A stretch of 64,000 nt of DNA from Sulfitobacter aestuariivivens (GTDB lineage Bacteria > Pseudomonadota > Alphaproteobacteria > Rhodobacterales > Rhodobacteraceae), in NCBI RefSeq assembly GCF_014763045.1, contig NZ_JACTAG010000001.1, positions 1,240,001-1,304,000 of the forward strand, given 5' to 3'. The position numbers and the translations under genes are program-made. Under the pieces are notes generated by a model. That model saw nothing but the letters and a program-made list of their open reading frames with translations, was not told the origin of the DNA and ran no database searches. Shown piece after piece: positions 16,580 to 25,703 of the stretch. Position 1 is the stretch's first letter. The number at the start of each line of letters is the position of its first letter.

Positions 16580-18079
16580 ATGAACGAGATAACATCGCTT
16601 AACGCGAACGGTATCGCTGTGCAGGCAGCGGAGACCATGCCGCATTCCATTGAGGCTGAGCAGCAGCTTCTGGGGGCGATTCTGACCAATAACGATGTCT
16701 ATGATCGCGTCGCCGCGATCATTGGGCCCAAACATTTCTATGACCCCGTACACGCGCGCATTTTTGACATCGCCAGCCAGCGCATCGCCAAGAACAACCT
16801 TGCCTCGCCGGTGACCCTGAAGGCGTTCATGGAAGACGATGAAGGCCTCAAAGAGCTGGGCGGACCGGCCTACCTTGCACGCCTTGCCGGGGCCGCGATT
16901 TCCGCCTTTGCCGTGCGCGATTATGCGCAGATGATCTATGATCTTGCGACGCGCCGCGAGCTGATACAGCTGGGCCGCGATATCTCTTCCAAGGCGGCCA
17001 ACGTCGATGTCGCGTCAGAACCCAAAGAGCAGATTGTCGAGGCGGAACAAGCACTTTATTCGCTGGCTGAACAGGGCCAGGTAGAAAGCGGTTTCCAAAG
17101 CTTTCTCAAGGCCGTAACGGACGCTGTTAATGTCGCTAATGCCGCGTACCAACGCGATGGTGGTCTCTCTGGTGTGTCCACCGGATTGATTGACATGGAC
17201 AAGAAGCTTGGTGGTTTGCATCGGTCTGACCTTCTGATCCTTGCGGGCCGCCCCTCGATGGGCAAGACATCACTTGCCACCAATATCGCCTTCAACGTCG
17301 CGAAAGCCTACAAGCGCGGTGTGCTGCCAGATGGGTCAGTGGGGGCCGTGGACGGCGGTGTTGTCGGTTTCTACAGCCTTGAAATGAGCGCCGAACAGCT
17401 GGCTGCGCGTATCCTGTCGGAAGCGGCTGAGATTCCATCCCAGCAGATCCGTTCGGGCGACATGTCAGAAATCGAATTCCGCCGGTTTGTGGATGCGGCC
17501 AAGGCGCTGGAGGCCTGCCCGCTTTTCATCGATGACACGCCCGCATTGCCGATCAGCCAACTTGCTGCCCGTGCACGACGCCTCAAGCGAACGCATGGGT
17601 TGGACGTGTTGATCGTGGACTACCTGCAACTGGTGCGCGGGACCGGACGGTCTGAGAACCGCGTGAACGAAATTTCAGAGATCACCATGGGCCTCAAGGC
17701 CATTGCCAAGGAATTGGACATCCCGGTGATCGCCCTCTCGCAGCTGAGCAGGCAAGTGGAAAACCGCGAAGACAAGCGGCCCCAACTGTCTGACCTGCGG
17801 GAATCAGGCTCCATCGAGCAGGACGCCGACGTCGTGATGTTTGTTTTCCGCGAGGAATACTACAAGGAGCGGGAAAAACCCGGCGATCACGATCTGGAAG
17901 CCATGGGAAAGTGGCAAGAAGAAATGGAGCGGCTGCATGGCCGGGCCGAAGTGGTTATCGGCAAGCAGCGTCATGGCCCCATCGGCACGGTCGACCTGAG
18001 CTTTGAGGGTCGGTTCACACGGTTTGGCAACCTTGTGCAGCCCTGGCAGCAAGGGGCGGTCGACGAGCAGGAATTCTGA
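16580..18079 (+). CDS. dnaB: replicative DNA helicase DnaB
   Basis: A 499-residue hexameric replication-fork helicase. The N-terminal primase-interacting domain begins with PHSIEAEQQLLGAIL. The RecA-like domain has Walker A GRPSMGKTSLA, LEMSAEQL, DYLQLVRG, SQLSRQVENR and the C-terminal DLRESGSIEQDAD signature. A roughly 20-residue loop after the Walker A helix (RGVLPDGSVGAVDGG) is as seen in alphaproteobacterial DnaB. No intein. The downstream gene starts inside its stop codon (TGATG). Confidence 0.97.
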   Translation: MNEITSLNANGIAVQAAETMPHSIEAEQQLLGAILTNNDVYDRVAAIIGPKHFYDPVHARIFDIASQRIAKNNLASPVTLKAFMEDDEGLKELGGPAYLARLAGAAISAFAVRDYAQMIYDLATRRELIQLGRDISSKAANVDVASEPKEQIVEAEQALYSLAEQGQVESGFQSFLKAVTDAVNVANAAYQRDGGLSGVSTGLIDMDKKLGGLHRSDLLILAGRPSMGKTSLATNIAFNVAKAYKRGVLPDGSVGAVDGGVVGFYSLEMSAEQLAARILSEAAEIPSQQIRSGDMSEIEFRRFVDAAKALEACPLFIDDTPALPISQLAARARRLKRTHGLDVLIVDYLQLVRGTGRSENRVNEISEITMGLKAIAKELDIPVIALSQLSRQVENREDKRPQLSDLRESGSIEQDADVVMFVFREEYYKEREKPGDHDLEAMGKWQEEMERLHGRAEVVIGKQRHGPIGTVDLSFEGRFTRFGNLVQPWQQGAVDEQEF

Positions 18080-19137
18080 TGGAGCGGCGCGGGTTTCTGG
18101 CAACAGGGGCCTGTGCCGCCGTCACGCCACGCGACACGTTGATGGCCGCCACCAGCGATCTTTTCGTTCCTCCGGAAGAATCCCCGCACGCCTTTACGCT
18201 GATGATGTGGCCGGTCAGCAATCGGGTTCATCCGGACCCCGTTTTTCGCGATATCCTGCAACAGACGGTCGCAGATATCGCCAATGCCATTGCCGATTTT
18301 GAGCCTGTCGTGATGCTTGCGGCAAAGGCCGATCACCCGGAGGCGCGCAAGTTATTGAGCAGCCAGGTGTCCTTGTGGGACATCCCTACCGAAGACCTTT
18401 GGGCCCGGGATGCCGGCCCGCTTTTCGCCTTTGAGGGCGACGCATTGGTCGTCAGCCATATCACGTTCAACGGCTGGGGCAGAAAGCAGGTGCACCAGCG
18501 CGATGGGAACATCGCGGCTGCGGTCGCTGATCGCCTTGGTTTGCGTTTGATCGACAGCGGTTTGGTCGGCGAAGCAGGCGGTGTCGAGCATGACGGGCAT
18601 GGCTTGCTGATGGCGCACAAGAGTTCCTGGCTGAACCCGAACCGCAATCCCGGACTGGACCTTGACCAGATCCAAGCCCGCCTTTTGCAAGCTTACGGGG
18701 CCAAACGCATGATCTGGAGCGAGGGCGTCTTCGGAGAGGACATTACCGACTATCACATTGATAGCCTTGCGCGGTTCACAGGACCTGGTCGGGTATTGAT
18801 CAACCTGCCCGCCTCCCCCGATACCAGCGACCCCTTTCATCTTGCAGCACTGGACACGCACGCTGCGTTGAAAGCTGCAGACCTGCAGATCAAGGTAATT
18901 TCTGAGCCCCGCAAGCGCCGCATAGATCATTTTGACTTTGTTGCCTCTTACGCGAATTTCTATGCGTGCAACGGCGCGGTCCTTGTCGCCGAATTCGGCG
19001 ATCCCGGGGCGGATGCAGCCGCTGTGCAGGTGCTCAGACAGCACTACCCGGGGCGCGAGGTCATCACACTGAACGTTGATGCGTTGGGTGAGATTGGGGG
19101 CGGCATCCATTGTGCGACCCAGCAGGTGCCCTCCTGA
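18079..19137 (+). CDS. agmatine deiminase / peptidylarginine deiminase-like protein with Tat-type leader
   Basis: A 352-residue member of the guanidino-modifying (AguA/PAD) superfamily, which hydrolyses guanidino groups to ureido groups plus ammonia. Substrate and catalytic segments are visible: WARDAGPLF, VEHDGHG, SSWLNPNRNP, DYHIDSLARF (catalytic His-x-Asp) and the nucleophile in GGGIHCATQQ (Cys345). The N-terminus MERRGFLATGACAA has a twin-arginine motif and short hydrophobic stretch, suggesting export by Tat; tatABC lies at 35-37 kb. The start overlaps the dnaB stop by one base. It may act on agmatine or on another guanidine outside the cytoplasm. Confidence 0.85.
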   Translation: MERRGFLATGACAAVTPRDTLMAATSDLFVPPEESPHAFTLMMWPVSNRVHPDPVFRDILQQTVADIANAIADFEPVVMLAAKADHPEARKLLSSQVSLWDIPTEDLWARDAGPLFAFEGDALVVSHITFNGWGRKQVHQRDGNIAAAVADRLGLRLIDSGLVGEAGGVEHDGHGLLMAHKSSWLNPNRNPGLDLDQIQARLLQAYGAKRMIWSEGVFGEDITDYHIDSLARFTGPGRVLINLPASPDTSDPFHLAALDTHAALKAADLQIKVISEPRKRRIDHFDFVASYANFYACNGAVLVAEFGDPGADAAAVQVLRQHYPGREVITLNVDALGEIGGGIHCATQQVPS

Positions 19138-19577
19138 ACTGGCTTAACCGTCATGCCACTGCGTTGCAGGCGCTTGCCGCCGTGATCACCACTCTGGTCG
19201 CGGTGGCTGCCCTTGTCGCCATCCCGATGCAGATCAATGCCAGCGCCAGACTGCAAAACGAGCAATCGGCCCGCGATATCTATCGGGCGTTTCTGGCGCT
19301 ATCGGTCGAACAGCCCGCCTTTGCCGAGCCTGACTATTGCGCGTTGAGCAAGACCACCGACCAGCACACCGCCTACCGCTACTACGTTGAATTCCTGCTT
19401 TACACCGCCGAACAGGTGACCGAGACGTCCAAAAGCTGGGAACCGGCGATGCAAAACCATCTGAAGGTTCATATGCCCTTCATGTGCAACACCCCTGGCT
19501 GGCAAGGGGAAGAGGCGCCAATTGCCAAGCTTATTGGTGAGATGCGCACGATCTACTGTCCGATTCCGGTGTGTTAG
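19110..19577 (+). CDS. membrane-anchored small protein, unknown
   Basis: A protein of up to 155 residues overlapping the end of the deiminase gene by 28 bases. It has one N-terminal transmembrane helix (ALAAVITTLVAVAALVAI region) and a polar domain of about 110 residues with four cysteines, ending CPIPVC. The start is unclear: only TTG codons (19110 or 19164) and a GTG near 19180 are available. No family recognised. Codon use looks like that of a real gene, and it is followed at once by a convergent gene. Confidence 0.55.
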   Translation: MCDPAGALLNWLNRHATALQALAAVITTLVAVAALVAIPMQINASARLQNEQSARDIYRAFLALSVEQPAFAEPDYCALSKTTDQHTAYRYYVEFLLYTAEQVTETSKSWEPAMQNHLKVHMPFMCNTPGWQGEEAPIAKLIGEMRTIYCPIPVC

Positions 19578-19580
19578 TCC

Positions 19581-20306
19581 TTAGCTGAGTGCAGCGCGTG
19601 TGATTTCATCGGGCGTCAGGCCATAGCGGTCTGCCATGCGCGTTCGGGCAGAAACCAACCGAGGATCGTCAGGTGCCATGCCCAAGGTCCGGATGAATTC
19701 GATGCGCTGTTGCGCCTTGAGCGCCTCGCGATCAATGTCCGTGCCCATGATCCGGTCGATGATCTGCCCGCCGGGGCTGACGTGGAACCACTTTGAAAAG
19801 TCACGAAAGTGGTGCTGGTTGTGCAGGCGCGTCACGTGTCGTTCCACTGCGGTCTTCGGGACAGTCAGATGGGCGGTCATGTGGAACCATTCATAGCCCA
19901 GAAATGTCAGCACACCGCCTGCGGGTACAATGGCAACGGCGATCCATAATGAGTGTGGTATGCTGGCGAGGCTCAGAAGGCCCCAAAGCAAGGCAAAATT
20001 CCCCACCAGCATCGGGATTGCCACCCAGACAGGTACGAAAAAGAGTTTCTGGTTGGTTGGGAAATCGTGATGCCCGTAATGCGCACGATAAAGCAGGTCA
20101 AAGGCCCACTGCCGCCGGGGCGGTTTGAGATGAAAGACATACCGGTGCAGGTTGTATTCATTCAACATTTGCGCCAGCACGCCAAACGGCACCAGGCACC
20201 AAACCCACCAGGGGGCCGCCACCGCAAGCGTCACAAAGGCCGCCGCGCAGGCGATGGCCATGATCACCACACTGGGATGCGAGAACATGATCCTGAGACG
20301 TGTCAT
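19581..20306 (-). CDS. fatty acid hydroxylase / sterol desaturase superfamily protein
   Basis: A 241-residue integral membrane di-iron protein. The histidine boxes HRYVFH, HYGHHDF, WFHMTAH and HNQHHF are spaced as in the fatty acid hydroxylase superfamily, and there are about four hydrophobic helices between them. Members hydroxylate or desaturate lipids or carotenoids with O2. The substrate cannot be told here; no carotenoid or sterol genes are near. Single gene, convergent with the small membrane protein before it. Confidence 0.85.
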   Translation of the reverse strand: MTRLRIMFSHPSVVIMAIACAAAFVTLAVAAPWWVWCLVPFGVLAQMLNEYNLHRYVFHLKPPRRQWAFDLLYRAHYGHHDFPTNQKLFFVPVWVAIPMLVGNFALLWGLLSLASIPHSLWIAVAIVPAGGVLTFLGYEWFHMTAHLTVPKTAVERHVTRLHNQHHFRDFSKWFHVSPGGQIIDRIMGTDIDREALKAQQRIEFIRTLGMAPDDPRLVSARTRMADRYGLTPDEITRAALS

Positions 20307-20359
20307 GTCTGCACATTACAGCATCTCGCTGCCCCGCTGAATATCAGAATTACAGGACC

Positions 20360-20399
20360 TTGCGTAAGCGCAACCGCCGTCTGACTTGCAGACAGCGGT
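20360..20399 (-). terminator. double hairpin after the LRR gene
   Basis: Read on the minus strand just after the LRR stop: an 11-position stem (ACCGCCGTCTG / CAGACAGCGGT, one C-A mismatch, loop of five) at 20373-20399, then a small TTGCG / CGCAA hairpin. No T run, so a weak or factor-assisted terminator. Confidence 0.4.
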
Positions 20400-20409
20400 G
20401 GCGTGGCAC

Positions 20410-21603
20410 CTAGCGGAGCCGTACGCCGCGCGCCTCAAGCTCTGCCACCTGATCGGCCGGGAACGTGTGATCCTTGCCCAAACGCAATGACTTCAGCTCC
20501 TTCAGCTCCATCAGGGGTGACAGGTCCGTCACGGCGGTTTCTGTGAGATCCAATGACCGCAGTGTGGCCACCTGTGCCAGTGCCGAAATATCGGTGACGG
20601 CGGTCCGGTCAATCGACAACGACTCTAACCGCGTCAGTTGGCCAAGCGCTGTGATGTCTGAAACCTTGGTCCGTCCCAATCCGATGCTTTGTAGCGCTGG
20701 CGCTGTTCCCAATGGGGTAATGTCGGCGACCTCAGTGCGGCTGAGATCGATGCTCCGCAACCGTTTCTTGCCCGCAAGCGGGGAAAGATCAGTGATGGAC
20801 GTGCCCGGCGCATCCAATTGTTCAAGTTGATGCAATCCGGTCAGAGACCAGATGTTGGCCACCATAGTGTCGGCGATCATAAGGCGCATCAGGCGCGGAC
20901 TGGCAGAGAGCGGGGAAAGATCCGCGACTTTGGTGCGTCCAATGCGCAAGTCCATCAGATTTGGCGCACCTGCGATCGGAGACAGGTCGTTGATGCCGCT
21001 CGCATTGGCTTGGAGGAGGGCGATATTGCTCAGACCGGCCAGCGGGGACAGGTCTACGATGTCGGTATTGCCGATCTGGAGCTCTTTCAGCGCAGGCAGC
21101 CCGGCAAGCACTGTGAGGTCAGTAACCTTTGTGCCGTTGATCGAAAGCCGTTCAAGGCCTTTGATCGCGCTCAGTAGCGTCAGATCAGAGAACTCGCCCC
21201 CGCCTATAGTCAGTGTATCAAGCCCGGTCAGCGTCGAGAGAGGTGTAAAATCGGGTACGGCCTCTGCGTTCATCACCAGTTGTTTCAATCCGGTCAAACC
21301 CGCCAACACCGACAGATCTGCCGTCTGCGCCTTCAGGTCAAGATCATCCAGCCACACCATCTGGCTGAGCGCGGTCAAATCGGAAATTTCGCGCGCATCA
21401 AGTGCCAGGCTTTTGATGCCCGGCAAATTGATCGCAGCGTCTGGAATAGCTGTCAGCCCCTTAATTTTGAAATTGAGAGAGGAGCATCCGCGTTCGACAC
21501 ATTTGTCCACAGTACTTGTCACCTTTTCGGACACCTCGTCGGCAGTAGCAGTGCTGGCAAAAAATGCGAGTACACAGGCGGTCAATTTCAAGTTGATAGT
21601 CAT
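20410..21603 (-). CDS. exported leucine-rich repeat protein (internalin-like repeats)
   Basis: A 397-residue protein with a 21-residue signal peptide (cut near TATA-DE), a short Cys-containing segment (CVERGCSSL), then about 14 consecutive leucine-rich repeats of 22-23 residues to the C-terminus. The repeat pattern is L-x-x-L-x-I-x-x-T-x-V-x-D-L-S/T-P/A-L, as in internalin-like SDS22-type LRRs. There is no membrane anchor or sorting signal, so it is probably periplasmic or secreted. LRRs of this type bind proteins; partner unknown. AAAGG precedes the ATG. It shares the strand with the exported hydrolase upstream, 170 bases away. Confidence 0.85.
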   Translation of the reverse strand: MTINLKLTACVLAFFASTATADEVSEKVTSTVDKCVERGCSSLNFKIKGLTAIPDAAINLPGIKSLALDAREISDLTALSQMVWLDDLDLKAQTADLSVLAGLTGLKQLVMNAEAVPDFTPLSTLTGLDTLTIGGGEFSDLTLLSAIKGLERLSINGTKVTDLTVLAGLPALKELQIGNTDIVDLSPLAGLSNIALLQANASGINDLSPIAGAPNLMDLRIGRTKVADLSPLSASPRLMRLMIADTMVANIWSLTGLHQLEQLDAPGTSITDLSPLAGKKRLRSIDLSRTEVADITPLGTAPALQSIGLGRTKVSDITALGQLTRLESLSIDRTAVTDISALAQVATLRSLDLTETAVTDLSPLMELKELKSLRLGKDHTFPADQVAELEARGVRLR

Positions 21604-21695
21604 CGCTTACCTTTCAAAAATGAACTTCCATATTCGAGCCGACATCTGGCATGCGATTGAAATCAATACTTTCCTATATCGCCCGGCACGTGTAA

Positions 21696-21731
21696 ATCGA
21701 CCTTCCGAGGATGCCGCCCCGGAAGGTCGAT
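21696..21731 (-). terminator. hairpin terminator of the exported hydrolase gene
   Basis: A perfect 12-bp stem (ATCGACCTTCCG / CGGAAGGTCGAT) with a 12-base loop, about 45 bases after the hydrolase stop on the minus strand. The run TTTAC follows. It separates that gene from the LRR gene. Confidence 0.55.
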
Positions 21732-21773
21732 CGTCAAGTGTTTGGCGACATAAGCCGCCACGCTGGACGTCTG

Positions 21774-23090
21774 CTATTCGGCGGCGCTGCGCGTTTCAAA
21801 GGTCAGCCCCTTGGCGGTGCCTTGCGCGAACCCGGGCCAATAGGAATGATCTTCCTTGAAAGTGCCGTCTTCATCGACGGACCACACACCGTCATTGGCA
21901 TTAACGACCAACTCAAGAAACTCAGAATTCTTTCCTTCTTTGAGCGCTGCATCAAGCCACGCGGTCACGAAATGCTGGGCGATGTTGTTTGAGCGTACCG
22001 TGTCCCAGACCGGATCCGAATAGTGCTCTGAGATGTTGAAGCCCTTGTCCGCGTTGTCGTAGAAGCTTTCCTTGGGCGCGGACATTGGCGCGCCTGAATT
22101 ATGGCCGCCGTTGATGTAGGTCAGCAGAGCGGTGTCAACGCCAGTGACCCCTTCCCAGATCGCGCGCACACCATTTTCATAAAGCGACACGTCATCCTGT
22201 GACCCGGCAATAAACAGCATCGGAATGCGCACACCGGACAGGCCTTCGGCATCCCAGAAACCGGTATTCATGCCCCAGGGGCCAATGGCGACGGCTGTTT
22301 TGATCCGCGGATCAGGCAGTGCCTCGTGGGTTTCAGAGCCAGCCTGATGAATGCCCAGCGTGCCATGCGGCCCGCCCCATGGGTAGCCGACAGAGGCTTC
22401 GGTCACACCGCCACCGGCGGTGATGATGGCACCATAGCCGCCCATGGAATACCCGATAAGGCCGGTATTGCCAGCGTCATACAGGCCGGCCATTGCACCA
22501 CCCTCGCTCGCCATGGCGGCCATCTGGTCCAGTACAAACAGCTGATCCAGCGACCGGTTCACAAGTGTTGACCCAAAGGCCGCCTGCGTGCGGTAGGTGC
22601 TGTCGGTGTGATCGATGGATGCGACCACATAGCCCTTTGAGGCAATGTTTTCCGCCAGATGCGACATCAAAAAACGGTTGCCCGGATAGCCGTGGCTGAT
22701 CAGCACGAGGGGGAATGGCGTGTCGGTCTCTACCGCTGCAACATCGCGCATCGCCTTGCCTTCAATGCTCACCTCGGTGGTGCCATCGCGCAGGAAAGCC
22801 TTGAGCGTCGTACTGCCCTCGCCCCCGTCCGCTGCTGGGTACCAGACTTCCACGACGAGGGGGCGGTCATAGCGCGGCCATTCGGTGGGCTTCTCCGCAG
22901 CGGGATCAATCGCCAGGATATCGATCTGATCGGGGTTGGTCATTTCCAGCGTTCGGACCCCCACCGCGTGGGTTCCATAGGCGGCCAGTTCGGGCGCACT
23001 TGGCAATTGTCTGTCGATACGATTTTCGGCCAGTGCTGCGCCGCCTGTCGTCACCGCGATTGCGAATGTCAGTGTGCGTGCAATTGTCAT
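21774..23090 (-). CDS. exported alpha/beta hydrolase (dienelactone hydrolase / PAF-acetylhydrolase-like)
   Basis: A 438-residue protein with a signal peptide (about 21 residues, cut near ALA-EN). The alpha/beta-hydrolase features are the oxyanion segment ISHGYPGNR, the nucleophile elbow GYSMGG, an acid in the GSQDD segment and the histidine in NGGHNSG. Length and the N-terminal V-x-V-W-Y-P-A strand match the exported dienelactone hydrolase / PAF-acetylhydrolase group. It likely hydrolyses an ester in the periplasm. Not in an obvious operon; a gene diverges 115 bases upstream. Confidence 0.82.
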   Translation of the reverse strand: MTIARTLTFAIAVTTGGAALAENRIDRQLPSAPELAAYGTHAVGVRTLEMTNPDQIDILAIDPAAEKPTEWPRYDRPLVVEVWYPAADGGEGSTTLKAFLRDGTTEVSIEGKAMRDVAAVETDTPFPLVLISHGYPGNRFLMSHLAENIASKGYVVASIDHTDSTYRTQAAFGSTLVNRSLDQLFVLDQMAAMASEGGAMAGLYDAGNTGLIGYSMGGYGAIITAGGGVTEASVGYPWGGPHGTLGIHQAGSETHEALPDPRIKTAVAIGPWGMNTGFWDAEGLSGVRIPMLFIAGSQDDVSLYENGVRAIWEGVTGVDTALLTYINGGHNSGAPMSAPKESFYDNADKGFNISEHYSDPVWDTVRSNNIAQHFVTAWLDAALKEGKNSEFLELVVNANDGVWSVDEDGTFKEDHSYWPGFAQGTAKGLTFETRSAAE

Positions 23091-23205
23091 GGTTTCTCCC
23101 CTTTTGTTAGTTTGAACCTAGTCCGGTTACCCTTCGGTCTCAAACGATCAGCAGATTGACGTAACGTGATTGGCATCCGGCGGGGAACTATGCGGTAATG
23201 GTGCC

Positions 23206-23997
23206 ATGCGCTTTATTATCGTTCTGCATGCCGCAATCTGGCCGCTGTTCGTGTCCGCCCAAGACATGGAGGTCGACCTCGAATTGTTCCTCGCTGTGGA
23301 TGTGTCGCGGTCCATGTCGCCGGAAGAGCTGGACATACAGCGGCGCGGTTATGCCGAGGCATTGACAAGCCCCGAGGTTACCGCCGCCCTGCAGTCGGGA
23401 CCACTGGGCCGCATCGCATTGACCTATGTGGAATGGGCCGAAAATCACGCCCAGCGCGTGATTGTCCCCTGGACGTTGATCGAAAAGACCGAAGACGCGG
23501 CTGCAATTGCTGCACGCCTGACGGCATCATTTGACCCAAGCCTGCGCCGCACCTCCATTTCAGGGGCGCTGGACCACGCGGCAAAAGCGTTTGATGGCAA
23601 TGGGTTTGCCGGCCTGCGGCAGGTCATCGATATATCGGGCGACGGGCCGAACAATCAGGGGCGCCCCGTACTTGAGGCCCGCAGTGACGTGCTTGGCAAG
23701 GGGATCACCATCAACGGCCTGCCGCTGATGACCGAGGATGCGTTCAGCAATATCTGGGGCATTCCTGATCTTGATGTCTATTATGCGGAATGTGTGATCG
23801 GTGGTGTCGGCGCGTTTGTCATCCCTGTCCATGGGTGGGCGCAATTCCCGGATGCGGTTCGCCGCAAGCTGGTGCTGGAGATCGCCGATCTTACGATTGC
23901 ACCGCGCGTGTTCCTTGCGCAGGCCACTCCGGAATACGATTGCATGGTGGGCGAAAAGATGTGGCGACAGAACCGCAGTTACTTTGACATCCCCTGA
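23206..23997 (+). CDS. DUF1194 periplasmic VWA-like protein
   Basis: A 263-residue protein with a signal peptide (MRFIIVLHAAIWPLFVSA) followed directly by a von Willebrand A-like fold. The metal-site motif DVSRSMS lies near residue 30, GALDHA and ISGDGPNN supply the other loops, and the C-terminal region has paired cysteines. DUF1194 proteins are common in Rhodobacterales and of unknown role. ATG 23206 is used because the signal peptide begins there; an in-frame ATG-less extension to 23170 would hide it. The next gene, alr, starts 47 bases later. Confidence 0.85.
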   Translation: MRFIIVLHAAIWPLFVSAQDMEVDLELFLAVDVSRSMSPEELDIQRRGYAEALTSPEVTAALQSGPLGRIALTYVEWAENHAQRVIVPWTLIEKTEDAAAIAARLTASFDPSLRRTSISGALDHAAKAFDGNGFAGLRQVIDISGDGPNNQGRPVLEARSDVLGKGITINGLPLMTEDAFSNIWGIPDLDVYYAECVIGGVGAFVIPVHGWAQFPDAVRRKLVLEIADLTIAPRVFLAQATPEYDCMVGEKMWRQNRSYFDIP

Positions 23998-24044
23998 TGT
24001 GCTGCATTGCTTGACCTCTGCCGCGATCCTGTCAAAAGGCGGTC

Positions 24045-25082
24045 ATGAGCACTGCGACACTGACCATTGACATTGATGCGCTGATTGCCAACTGGCGCGC
24101 GCTGGACCGCATGACTACGGTCGAGACGGCGGCCGTCGTCAAAGCCGATGCCTACGGGCTGGGCATCGCACCGGTTGCACGTGCGCTGGCGGATGCTGGC
24201 GTGCGCCAGTTTTTCGTGGCTGTGGCCGAAGAAGGACTGGCCCTGCGCCGTGCCATCGGTCCCGGCCCCGCAATCAGTGTTTTTTCCGGCCATATGCCCG
24301 GTGACGCGGATATGCTGAACCAGGCAAGCCTTACCCCAATGATCAATTCCGTCGACCAGCTTTTGACCCATGTTGAGGCGTTGCCCGGTCATGCCTTTGG
24401 CGTCCAGCTTGATACCGGCATGAACCGCCTTGGGATGGAACCTGCGGAATGGTCCGCACTGCGCGACATCGCTTTGGCTCAAAACCCGACGCTAATCTTG
24501 TCGCATCTGGCATGTGCGGACACGCCGGATCATCCGATGAACGCGCACCAGCTTGCGGTGTTTTCGGAAATGACCGCCGGTGTTGACGCCCCCCGGTCGC
24601 TTGCGGCGACGGGTGGCGTGTTGCTTGGGCCTGAATACCATTTCGATCTGACCCGTCCGGGTGTGGGTCTCTATGGGGGGTTGCCCTTTGTGGATGCGCG
24701 CCCGGTGGTCACACTGGACGTACCGGTCATTCAGGTGCGCGACGTCGTGGCTGGCGAAAGTGTAGGCTATGCCAATGCTTTTGTTGCTGCGGCACCACTG
24801 CGCGTGGCCACTGTGGCCGCAGGCTATGCTGACGGGCTTATTCGCGCGATGGGCGCTGGGGCAACGTTTACGCACGCCGGAAAGAAGCTGCCCGTTCTGG
24901 GCCGTGTGTCGATGGACCTCATCACTGTGGATGTCACAACTCTGCACGACATGCCTGAACACCTGCAATTGATCGGCGCGCATCAATCGGTCGATACCGT
25001 TGCCGGATTTGCGGGGACCATCGGATACGAAATTCTGACATCTCTTGGTGGGCGCTATGACCGTGTCTATCACGCCGATTGA
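24045..25082 (+). CDS. alr: alanine racemase
   Basis: A 345-residue PLP enzyme that interconverts L- and D-alanine for cell-wall synthesis. The PLP lysine lies in [10 protein letters not shown] (Lys33), and the N-terminal barrel carries LDTGMNRLG. The beta domain has [10 protein letters not shown] and VSMDLITVD. Length is slightly short of the usual 355-370 but complete. It marks the return to the conserved dnaB-alr-radA backbone after the accessory block. Confidence 0.95.
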   Translation: MSTATLTIDIDALIANWRALDRMTTVETAAVVKADAYGLGIAPVARALADAGVRQFFVAVAEEGLALRRAIGPGPAISVFSGHMPGDADMLNQASLTPMINSVDQLLTHVEALPGHAFGVQLDTGMNRLGMEPAEWSALRDIALAQNPTLILSHLACADTPDHPMNAHQLAVFSEMTAGVDAPRSLAATGGVLLGPEYHFDLTRPGVGLYGGLPFVDARPVVTLDVPVIQVRDVVAGESVGYANAFVAAAPLRVATVAAGYADGLIRAMGAGATFTHAGKKLPVLGRVSMDLITVDVTTLHDMPEHLQLIGAHQSVDTVAGFAGTIGYEILTSLGGRYDRVYHAD

Positions 25083-25102
25083 ACGCCGGAGGCACGGACG
25101 CC

Positions 25103-25558
25103 ATGGAAACCACTGTTCTGAAATGGCTTAATCTATCGCTGATGGTACTTTATCCGGTCGCGTGGTTTGCGCCACTGATGCGCGCGGGGCTGCTGCCGCT
25201 CTTTTCGCTTGATGAAATTTCGGTCATCACCGGGCTACAGTCCTTGTGGAAATCCGATATCTTTTTGGCGCTTGTCGTGACCCTTTTTGCGCTCTTTGCG
25301 CCATATCTCAAAACCATCGGCATTGCCTTGCTGCACTTTGGCCTGCTCAGCCGCAAGACATTGCCCGTGTTGAATATTCTTGGCAAACTGGCGATGGCGG
25401 ATATCTTTCTGATTGCGCTTTACATCACACTGACCAAAGGCATTGGCGTCGGGCGCATCGAAGTGGCCTGGGGGCTGTACCTCTTTACGGCCTGCATTCT
25501 GGCGTCGATCCTGATCAGTTGGCGCACCGAAAAAACAGGCGCAATGCCCCGTCCCTGA
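25103..25558 (+). CDS. PqiA-like (paraquat-inducible protein A family) membrane protein
   Basis: A 151-residue integral membrane protein with four predicted helices, resembling one half of paraquat-inducible protein A: SLMVLYPVAWFAPLM, an ALFAPYLKTIG segment and LGKLAMADIFLIALYI. The zinc-binding cysteines of full PqiA are absent. ATG 25103 has GGAGG ten bases upstream; a TTG at 25079 overlapping alr is less likely. PqiA-type proteins belong to outer-membrane lipid homeostasis systems, but no PqiB/MCE gene is nearby. The position between alr and radA is common in Rhodobacterales. Confidence 0.75.
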   Translation: METTVLKWLNLSLMVLYPVAWFAPLMRAGLLPLFSLDEISVITGLQSLWKSDIFLALVVTLFALFAPYLKTIGIALLHFGLLSRKTLPVLNILGKLAMADIFLIALYITLTKGIGVGRIEVAWGLYLFTACILASILISWRTEKTGAMPRP

Positions 25559-25703
25559 CACCATATTTGCGCCCCCGTGAGCCCTGTCCCATGCAGATTC
25601 GGACCAGAAATTCCCCGTGTTCGGGAACTTTTACCGTTTACGATGACTTTACCTGCAGATCGGCAAAGAATTGCCAGCAGTTTTCCCTGGGGGGACTAGA
25701 GTC

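Noticed and set aside
20410..21603. Regular repeated DNA suggesting a CRISPR array
   Set aside because: Repeats are in frame 66-69 base units encoding leucine-rich repeats, without identical repeats or unique spacers.
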